Source: Lumbricus rubellus (lineage: Eukaryota; Annelida; Clitellata; Crassiclitellata; Lumbricidae). From it: DNA of 64,000 nucleotides. The translations under genes were made by a program, and so were the position numbers. Position 1 is the stretch's first letter. Every line of letters begins with the position of its first letter. The stretch covers positions 32,810,924 to 32,874,923 of the forward strand of contig OX243817.1 in NCBI GenBank assembly GCA_945859605.1, read 5' to 3'. Shown here piece after piece: positions 56,304 through 64,000 of the stretch. Below the pieces are notes generated by a model. That model had not been told where the DNA came from, did not search any database, and worked only from the letters and a program-made list of their open reading frames with translations.

Positions 56304-56592
56304 CATGGGCGGAAACCTCGACGGAGAGCGGAGACTTGGGGGGGGGGGACGATCGAGTGGCCGAAGGAAAGACCTGAGATTTTTGGACGGACGAATGGCT
56401 GAGTGTCGCAAAAAGTTTCCATTTTTGCCGGACAAAATGTCTGAAGACCTTTTTTTAGTCATCTGACCGAAAAGTCAAGAAAATCAAGAAAATTTTCGCA
56501 ACGATTGGGGAGGGGGACAAATGCATGGGCCGTCCCCAACACCTTTATTGGCGGGGACCGTCCCTCTGCCCCCCCCTAGGTCTCCGCCCATA
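56304..56592. mobile_element. 289-bp hAT-like MITE
   Basis: Ends CATGGGCGGAAACCT and AGGTCTCCGCCCATA; approximate target duplication CAAGTGAA (56296-56303) against CAATGAA after 56592. The corresponding site in block A (near 44225) is uninterrupted. Confidence 0.75.
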
Positions 56593-56594
56593 CA

Positions 56595-56799
56595 ATGAAA
56601 GAATGGAATTTATGCGAACTTGGATCGGAAAATGTAGGACTACCAGGGCTGCATGGTGATGATGGTTGGTGTTCTAATTGGCAAGAGCATTTTGAACTGG
56701 CTGATCGGGTTTCGTTCAAGCTGAATCCATCGTACTGCAGAGGAGAGACGCAGAGGGGGAGTTTTGTGGTGAACATTACACCGTGGTTTACTAAAAAAA
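56595..56799 (+). CDS. Candidate upstream exon of cGLR copy 5, unrecognised
   Basis: Paralogue of 44236-44438. It reads LCELGSENVGLPGLHG, DGWCSNWQEHFELADRVSF, KLNPSYCRGETQRGSFVV and ITPWFTKK, then a donor AAAAAAA/GTAAGTC. An extra A compared with block A would change the exon phase if the donor is used. The apparent ATG at 56595 lies within the flank of the hAT-like insertion, so it is not an ancestral start. Confidence 0.4.
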
Positions 56800-57004
56800 G
56801 TAAGTCTGTTATTCAGATATCTCTATTGTCTGACAATTAGCCTAATCATACTAAAGAAATTTTAATATTTGGATAATTGAAAAAACAATATGATTCTAAC
56901 ATAGGCCTAATCATGTCATAAATTTGAACGGAAAGTAAAAATATTAATATTTCAACTTCATATGCCGAAGTTTAAAGTCTTCAGCAAGTCTGTTATGATT
57001 TTGT

Positions 57005-58750
57005 TGCGGTTTCGACGCTTGGTCGTTCCCATTTGTGACGAGCGAGTTCATTTCCCGTCGGATGTTGGTTTCTAGATAGAGATATAAAGGCAAAACAGGC
57101 GAGAGGGTTAAAAAATATGGAAAATTGTTTTATGGTGTATTATTAATTAAAAATGTGTCTTCTTTTCTGAATATCTACAATAAAACATGTTGAATTCAAG
57201 GGGGAAATGATTTTTGGCGCATGTGGTGTAAGAATTTGCTTTGAATCTAGGTCTCAATTAGCCTATTCTCTAAGTTAAAATTCGCCATGAACGATCGAGT
57301 TTTCATAAGCTGACCTGACTATTCCTTGTAGCCATGTGTACCGCGTGATAGATTATACCCTAAATATGATAAATTATTACATGGTTTTGATAAATTTTGC
57401 CACCTACTTAAATGTGACAAAGTTTGGCTATAAAGTTAAGCATCAACTGCTCAAACCACGCCTCCGACGGTCCGACCCAGTTTTCTGAAAGTCTTATTGG
57501 TTTACGAGACTGACTTTCAATATTGCGCATGCGCATCTACCCATAAATGTTCTGTTGCTCCTTTTCTTACTCAGGCCTACTACAGTTAGCGTTAGCTTTG
57601 GAAAGAATTCGTATAAATATTATTTTGAATCCTTAAATAGGAAATAGCGAAAGACTTGTAAACTGCTCAAAATTGTGATAAGGTCAACCTGGTTGATTGA
57701 TCGTTAGAGGGTAGTTCATTGGATAACACGCTGGCGTGGAGAATGAGAGCCTACCGAGATCTAGATCAACGGTGCGGTCAATTACTTTGGTAAACATGAC
57801 TAAACTTGAAATCCACCCACCCACAGTCCACCCATCAGTGGCCACCCCTCATAAATATTTATCTTAGGAAGTTTGATTAGCCTAATACTGACTCTTGATA
57901 GGCCTAACTTGATGCAAATTGAATCGGCTCTGATCTATCCTACCTACAGTGTTTGCGCGTTCGAGCGATGTGTGTACGAGATAATAAATATGAACACTAT
58001 TATTGTCTATGTGTGTAGATAGGCCTAATTAAAATTCCTTATTAGAATTGAAAAGACTTGCATGAGTTATCAGACTACGTTCATATTGCTATCGGATGCA
58101 ACTGTCTCGTTTTATTCATGTTTCTCTGTAGACTAAACTTCTAGGTAAATATTTATTTGAGTGAGCCGATAGGGTAATAGGCCTACTCTTAGGACGCTAC
58201 TTATCGTATGCAAGTGTTTACATTATTTTAATTAGATTATAAATGGACAAAGTCCCCATCCTGTAGTGCCTGGTTGATTGTGTGTTTGAAATATTACACT
58301 CATAGGGTCCGATATGCCGCTCCTGCCTCCTGGCCGTTTACTCTTGGAAGCGTTTAATTGTTCCTGTGCTATTTGAATTCATTGACTCATTCATTCGTCT
58401 TATACAGTTCAGAAGTTGCCTGTAAATCAGTCACAATGTGGAAAGTCATTGCTCGAATTTGATGCCGTTTGCTGTATTCGATACATAATATACCCATTTA
58501 TTGACCAGTAAAATTGCAGAAAGCACTTTTATGACACAAATGTGCTAAAACTTTGAGCTCGATCTTCTCCCTTGTTGTGATTCTACAAGTTGCAGAATCG
58601 AACGAATATAATTTGAGTTATTTTCAGTTAGAAAAAAGATATTTTCATTCTGTAAAAAGTATTTTGAAGCAGAATAACTGTAGAATATAACTGAATAAAA
58701 AAAGTCAAAAACGATGTATGACGGCATTTGCGCCTCAATGACACATTAAT
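57005..58750. other. Sequence present only in block B, unassigned
   Basis: About 1.75 kb lies between segments that are contiguous in block A (GCAAGTCTGTTA... and ...CTTCAGTGATC). It has no recognisable gene, no clear inverted ends and no clear target duplication. Confidence 0.5.
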
Positions 58751-59423
58751 TTTGGTCTTCAGTGATCTTGGAGTAGCCTAAAAATTAACAGAGTCCATTA
58801 CCGCAGCGTTCTGCTGTCACTTCATCTTCTATCTGTTATCAGAAATCTACAGCCCCAGAAGGTTATTTTCTTTTTCAACAGAACAGTGCCAGCCCACATA
58901 GCCTGGGAAACTATCGACATGCTAACAGGAGAAACACCAGACTTCATTTTCTTCCATATTATGACCTCCGAACAGTCCAGATTTAAATCCTATCGCCTAT
59001 AACTTGTTTTTTTATTTAGGTAATCATTCAATACTATTTAGAGTTTCATCGCAAAAATATTATAGACAGTTTTTATGTTTGGAGCAATTTTGCTACAAAA
59101 TCAAAGTAAAAATTGCTAGTAAACTTAAATTTCGGCAGATGAAGTACGAAGATTCATATCTTTTTATCCATTCAAAATAATAAAAAATGATATGTTGAAA
59201 TATTGTTGGTTCAATTATCCAAATATCGGGAAACATTTAGTATGATTAAATAATTATCAGGCGTTAGATATTTGAAAAAGAGTATGGCTCACTTTTTATT
59301 GAACCACGATGTGAAGTTATGGAGATGCCACAACGTATAATTAAGAAACATAGTAGGCCTAATATTGTGCAAATTGCACAATCTTTCTCGTGTATCATTG
59401 CTAGAACAAAGTTTCTTTAAAAT

Positions 59424-59636
59424 ATGAACATAGTGAAGGTCCTGATGGATAGGCCTACGTGTCTCAAACCTGCATCCGGTAAATCTATTCACTTCGCGAT
59501 GTGCGCAGTGAAATTTTTGCATTTTACCTATGAGCTACCGGTTCAGGTCCCTTTTGGGACTGCGATTTGTCTCACTGCAGCTGGTGTGCTAAAGATGCCA
59601 ATTAAAATTTCTCTCAACTGCAGCTTAAAATATCAG
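59424..59636 (+). other. Possible 5' exon just upstream of cGLR copy 5
   Basis: An open frame ends at a donor AAATATCAG/GTAATT, phase 0, which would join in frame to the exon at 60003 (GTG CTC AAG ATG). The equivalent in block A (about 45300-45520) has a donor CAG/GTTATT but its frame is broken by a two-base difference, so the segment is more likely untranslated if transcribed. Confidence 0.3.
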
Positions 59637-60011
59637 GTAATTTTTTAAATAGCATGCAGTCGCCTGTCTTGCAATGTAGATGTAAATCTCCGAGAATATC
59701 TCAGTGACAACAAAAGTCACGTCAGAATAATTATTCACCGGCGCTGATCAGAATCAAGTCCTCAATAGCCTGAGCTGTCATTTTCGTTCTGGTGCCTGGC
59801 AAAAGTACGAGAGATCAAGCCGAAGATGTATGCAGTATGGTGAGTCGGTGGTCTTCTGTTGCAGTCTCTAAAGCAGCAATCACGATGTAGCACTGAAAAT
59901 TGATGTGCAATTCTTGACTATCAGAGAACGTATAATCTACGCTACGACTGAATCTTTTGCTTCTTTGTAGATGAAGTCAGCTCCATCTTTAGATTTTATC
60001 AGGTGCTCAAG

Positions 60012-62063
60012 ATGACAGAATATAGCCAGATCAGCAAATCAGAGTATGAGGAAGAGTTCAGAGAGTTTTGTAAGTATCTCCTATTTCGTAGATTCAGTCA
60101 TGTACAGTTATACACGGGAAGCTGTTTTGAACTTCCTCTCATCTACTTCCTAGATAAAGTAACTGATATTGATGTTATGGCCTATGCTGTGGACATTTGC
60201 GCCGTTAGCAAAGACGCAAAACCTCCAAGCAACTTCAAAGGAACTGTGCTGTCTATTCAGTCTGAAGAAACGCACATTGGATATGCCACGTTGCATTTTA
60301 AACACAACAACATGCCATACTCATTTCCGGTGGATCCGGAGGAAAGGCCAGCAAAATTCAAAGTTGTGGTAAGTGAATCGGATATTTCGACAGGTTTGAT
60401 CTCAACCAATTTTCAAGGACTATCAAGCGATATGGTAGAGGCGATTTGGTGTCCAAACTGGCCAGAGGAGGCTAATGGGTGGCAGCTCCGTGAACGTAGA
60501 AACGGTTGGCCAGCAGGCAGCACTGTGAAAAGAATTGTCAACAATGGATGCTTTCTTGTTGCTAAACCGCACATAGGAATCCAACTTATTACGAACGAAT
60601 GGCGATTCTCATTTTCTGAGGCGGAACTCATTTTGATTCACACTTGGAATGATGTGCAGTTGCATATCTACCATATTCTACGAGTGATAAAAAACGATGT
60701 CGTAAGAAAATGCGGTGGAAAGAAGATGACTTTTCTCACCACGTATCATTTTAAAACTTTGATGCTTTGGGCATGTGAGGAAAAGTCCAACGAGTTCTGG
60801 TTGCCACAAAATATAGAATCATCTGTGAGGGAATTAATACTCGTCATGATTGAATGGTTGATAAATAAGCAGTGCCGAAACTACTTCATGCCTGGTAACA
60901 ACATGCTGGATCATTTGCCAGACGATCATGACTTTGAAAGAGAAGTTGAGTTTCTTGTCGATTTCGCAAATTTGGTTTATGAGTATATTTCAAGCACCGT
61001 TCCTTTCGCAGGGGATGGCAGCGATGAGAGATATAACGAGTTCTCCGAGTTCTCCGTGCGAATGTCAACTATCGCGACTTATTTTCTGCATTTGAGAATC
61101 AACTTCTGGTATGTCATTGATCCATCTAGGCCCGGGAGACAGATGTATGACCCTGGAAATGCTATAGAGAAAAGTCATGTATTCAAATCTGAGGTTTTCA
61201 AGTTGTTCCAATGCCTTACGTCCCATCGACGTTTTATATTAGCTAAGGATTTTGAGGAGAAATTAGGTCATTTGCACAAAGTCGAGGACTGTTTCCGAGG
61301 GGCACGCGAAAGGGAAGTGGATGACTTCACGTATTTTACTATGTCTCCAATGGACAATTTTCACGTCATAATTGCCAAGCTGTTGAAAAAGGGAATTGAT
61401 AGCAGTGATGATGTTCAACATTTGAAATCATCTTCTCCTCGTGGAAATTCCTCTCGACGTGCATTATGCTATAGCAGAAATGAATCAGTTCAACGAAGCT
61501 ACGTCGCTTGTGCTATGGACACGATCGTCAAAGTAATGCACGAAGAAATAGTGAAACCGTCCAGGTTTCATACAGCTGCATATGAAGCGAACTTTTACTG
61601 GACAATGTTTAGGGAAGATGTAACTCTGATAAGTTGCGCAAAGGCATTAGAGATCTGTGTTAAGTGGCTCTCAAGCACTGAAACAATGGGCAAAAGTTTC
61701 AGTCTAAATGAGTACTTCGCTACACGGCAATTCTGTGGGCTACCAGTAGTAATTTCCAATCGATGGTCAGTTATTTTTGACGAATATATTCAAATAGTAC
61801 TTGGTTTTCTATCGCTTGTGAAATCAATTAAGCCTGAAACCCGCAGAGTCACGTCAGATTCGAACACGAATTTGAACGTTGTTGTTCTGGTTCATGCAGT
61901 AGAATTTCTCGGATACATATACTACCAGTGTGATCTTCATTTGAAGGACCATTTCAAACTGAACCAATCCTTAGTGATGGATATGCCAGATAAAATTACA
62001 TTTTCATCGAAGCTTTTGCAGATGGCCGCTCGTATCAGTTCTGAGTCTAGGCGAATAATTTAA
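60012..62063 (+). CDS. cGAS-like receptor / Mab-21 domain protein, copy 5
   Basis: Intact, 683 residues from ATG 60012; the exon begins at 60003 after TTTTATCAG. Motifs as in copy 4: YTGSCFELP, TDIDVM with D52 and D54, LSSDMVEAIWC, CPNWPEEANGW (the usual Glu before the last Trp is Gly here), WRFSFSEAE, YHFKTLMLWACEE, RNYFMPGNNMLDHL and HTAAYEANFYW. It has a 9-bp tandem duplication (EFSEFS, about 61039-61056) absent from copy 4, explaining the three extra residues. The C-terminal 190 residues are nearly the same as copy 4, whereas the linker around residues 380-470 differs much more. ATTAAA lies about 10 bases after the stop. Predicted nucleotidyltransferase sensor; ligand and product unknown. 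Confidence 0.88.
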   Translation: MTEYSQISKSEYEEEFREFCKYLLFRRFSHVQLYTGSCFELPLIYFLDKVTDIDVMAYAVDICAVSKDAKPPSNFKGTVLSIQSEETHIGYATLHFKHNNMPYSFPVDPEERPAKFKVVVSESDISTGLISTNFQGLSSDMVEAIWCPNWPEEANGWQLRERRNGWPAGSTVKRIVNNGCFLVAKPHIGIQLITNEWRFSFSEAELILIHTWNDVQLHIYHILRVIKNDVVRKCGGKKMTFLTTYHFKTLMLWACEEKSNEFWLPQNIESSVRELILVMIEWLINKQCRNYFMPGNNMLDHLPDDHDFEREVEFLVDFANLVYEYISSTVPFAGDGSDERYNEFSEFSVRMSTIATYFLHLRINFWYVIDPSRPGRQMYDPGNAIEKSHVFKSEVFKLFQCLTSHRRFILAKDFEEKLGHLHKVEDCFRGAREREVDDFTYFTMSPMDNFHVIIAKLLKKGIDSSDDVQHLKSSSPRGNSSRRALCYSRNESVQRSYVACAMDTIVKVMHEEIVKPSRFHTAAYEANFYWTMFREDVTLISCAKALEICVKWLSSTETMGKSFSLNEYFATRQFCGLPVVISNRWSVIFDEYIQIVLGFLSLVKSIKPETRRVTSDSNTNLNVVVLVHAVEFLGYIYYQCDLHLKDHFKLNQSLVMDMPDKITFSSKLLQMAARISSESRRII

Positions 62064-62574
62064 CTTCCATTATTAAAGTTCATGTGACCAGTTTCTAAAG
62101 TTAGATTTTTAATTCATACTTTCAGGTAGGTTTTATGCTGTCATGGGAAGGCAACACACAAAGAACAGATGTAGTCCTACTCGTTGTTGGAATTGATGTT
62201 GCACTGACTGCATAATATGTGAATTTAAGTGTATAATAGTGAGCTGCAATGGTTATGATAGGCTACAGGAGAATGCTGATTGGATAAAGAAGTGTGTTAA
62301 TTAGATACAGCCTACAGGCGAGCTATTAATTAGATGGAGGTGAGTGTTACTAGTGGGCGACTGAAAAGCGATATCGTTGAAGACCGATACATGCGAAAAA
62401 TAAATCCATTCAAACAATATGGATGATCCATGGATCATTTGCGAGTCAATAGAATGTTATGCTCTTCCCCTTTGACCCTTACTTAATGTCTCTTAAATCA
62501 TTAGCCTATTTATCACGATTTTCGAAAAATGCTCTGTGTGAATTTTTAGAAGAGAAACTTGTCTGTTTTTCAAT

Positions 62575-62660
62575 AAAGAATAAAGATAAAATAATAATAA
62601 TAGTAATAATACTGAAAATAATAATATTAATAATAACAACACTGACGATAATAATAATCA
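62575..62660. repeat. AAT/ATA-rich microsatellite at the end of block B
   Basis: Imperfect ATA, ATT and AAC triplets; block A has a perfect (AAT)n at the matching place (49118-49168). Confidence 0.8.
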
Positions 62661-62839
62661 ATTCCATTGCAGACAAATATGCTTTTTTAGACAGCCCAGT
62701 GTTGAAGTCGCCGGGGCTCATGTTTACCTAGGGGCAAAAACAATAGTAATGGCGAAAATTTATATGGCGCCGTTACAGGACCTTGGCGCTACAGAGTCAC
62801 CTTTTGAACAGTACGCTGTCTTATGATGACGCACCAAAG

Positions 62840-63660
62840 ATGACCATTATTGGCTCACAGATGGCACAAATTAACCGTCTTCATCCTTGTTATCGACATT
62901 GTTCAAATTCACCAACACAATTCTCTGCTACGATTATAATTTTTATGGCGCCAGACGTTCTTTGCGACCAAAAAATAGACAGGGCACTGAGGGCAGTCAT
63001 GCTGTCGCGGCTGTCGCCCCTCCCCCAGAAACCTACACTAAAAAGTGGCGCTGCAACAGAGCATGCCAGAACAAATATATACCATCGTAGTAACCCATGC
63101 CCTACAAGTCGCTGCCCTGCCAAATTGTTTGCTCGTCCGAGTATTTATTGGCAGGACTCCCGCGATGGCGCATTGGATAACACACTGGCCGAGCGGAGCT
63201 GAGTTTGATTCCCGAAACCCCTGAAGGATATAGCCGTGTTTTGAAGGCTGCTATCAGCGCCCTTGTAGGCCTATTGCAGGCTGTCTGGTCTGTAAGTACA
63301 TGTAGTTACGATTTATGTTAATCAAGATTGTTTCATGCAATCATAGGCTTGCTGCTTTGTGTCAGTTTGAAAAATAAAGAAGATAATTATTATTATTATG
63401 ACTAAGAATTTACACATGTGCATAATAAACCGCAGTAGGCCTATAATCTGTATTAGGCCTACTAAACAGTAAGTACGGAAATAAAATTAAATCGAGTAGT
63501 TTCTTGCATTGAGTAATTTCCTATTTGTAGAGTAGGTCCACTTTGTCTGATGATTATATTATTATGGAAACAGAGATGACCAGCTTGGTTCACAGATGAT
63601 ATGGATAAACAGTCTTCATCGTTGTTATGAAATTAAAGTCAGCAACACAATTCTCTAATT
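62840..63660. repeat. Pair of ~85-bp direct repeats
   Basis: 62840-62930 and 63574-63658 share AGATGACC, TTCACAGATG-like, CGTCTTCATC-like and CAACACAATTCTCT in order. The sequence between contains a tRNA-like stretch near 63165-63220 (TTGGATAACACACTGG and GAGTTTGATTCCC), possibly another SINE head. No gene seen. Confidence 0.55.
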
Positions 63661-63692
63661 CGGTTAGGTCTTCTATAGCCTAACTGTATACT

Positions 63693-63862
63693 AATCCACC
63701 TCAAGCCGCTACGTATGGATCTGGATCTTGAGCAATGAGCATGTCCTTCACTCGCAATTGCTCGTGCGCTTCGTCGTGTAACTCCAATGCAGTGTCAGTG
63801 CTGTAGTCGGGAGCGCCTCTGAGTAGCGAGCTTAATGAAGCGCTATAGAAAATAGGAGAAAT
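63693..63862 (+). mobile_element. tRNA-derived SINE (family 2), 5' truncated
   Basis: The body matches the copy at 22637: CCACCTCAAGCCGC, CTTCACTCGCAATTGCTC, TCCAATGCAGTGT and GTAGTCGGGAGCGCCTCTGA, ending AGCGCTATAGAAAA. Confidence 0.8.
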
Positions 63863-64000
63863 AAATATAATGAATAAAATTGTATACACAGTGGACACGA
63901 CGTCCTTTCACTACCATCGGGGAAATGTATGACAGGAATGAAACACATAATGTGGAGCACGGTGGTCCGCTGGTTAGGGCGCTTTACCTGTTACACGGTG
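63863..64000. other. Window end, possibly the head of another SINE
   Basis: The last 40 bases (CCGCTGGTTAGGGCGCTTTA) look like a tRNA-like A-box region cut by the window. Confidence 0.3.

Larger units (their letters stand above)
52648..62600 (+). repeat. Segmental duplication, block B (contains cGLR copy 5)
   Basis: Direct-orientation partner of block A. It is longer because of insertions at 53088, 53979 (with a nested piggyBac-like element), 55298, 56304 and about 1.75 kb at 57005-58750. Confidence 0.9.

Noticed and set aside
57708..57790. Possible tRNA gene (TTCATTGGATAACACGCTGG)
   Set aside because: No complete cloverleaf and no proper B-box; it resembles the tRNA-like stretch near 63170 and is probably a SINE remnant.

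Overview
The window is eukaryotic: coding exons are bounded by GT/AG splice signals, introns are long, poly(A) signals occur, and much of the sequence is transposon debris (non-LTR retrotransposons, tRNA-derived SINEs, hAT, mariner-like, piggyBac-like and foldback-like elements, microsatellites). The recurrent palindrome TAGGCCTA and the gene families present (C-type lectin, CARD, PAN/apple-like, expanded Mab-21/cGAS-like proteins) suggest a marine invertebrate, perhaps a deuterostome such as an echinoderm. The species call is an inference and weak.

Layout. 1-0.5 kb: last exon of a C-type lectin gene cut by the window edge. 1.2-2.4 kb: minisatellites, including a 25-bp array of TGACGTCA sites. 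4.5-5.5 kb: 5'-truncated LINE on the minus strand. 6.2-12.6 kb: a plus-strand multi-exon gene encoding CARD, CARD, an alpha/beta (possibly TRADD-N-like) domain, a coiled coil and an NHL-like beta-propeller; its introns hold a mariner-like foldback MITE and a fragment of the same family. 12.8-22.6 kb: SINEs, a PAN/apple-like exon, a LINE 3' end split by a 993-bp hAT element, and unexplained sequence.

22.9-62.1 kb: five copies of one gene family, all on the plus strand, each a roughly 2.1-kb uninterrupted coding exon of 680-710 codons: 22.9, 28.6, 34.0 (broken), 45.9 and 60.0 kb. They carry the Mab-21/cGAS-like nucleotidyltransferase signature (GS, D-x-D, a third Asp, then the WP/WRFSFS/YHFKT helices) and are best read as cGAS-like receptors (cGLRs). 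Copies 4 and 5 lie in two direct segmental duplicates (about 40.1-49.1 and 52.6-62.6 kb) that differ by datable insertions. A sixth copy survives as a relic near 48.4 kb.

How it may fit together: cGLRs in animals make cyclic nucleotide signals on sensing nucleic acid or other ligands, and CARD proteins assemble innate signalling complexes. A lectin, a double-CARD propeller protein and a cGLR array within 64 kb look like an innate-immunity neighbourhood under gene birth and death. Functional coupling between the CARD gene and the cGLRs is inference from proximity only.

A second theme is three elements whose inverted arms are built from short tandem repeats and which sit between 9-10-bp direct repeats (36.8, 54.0 and 55.3 kb), the architecture of Foldback/Mutator-like transposons.
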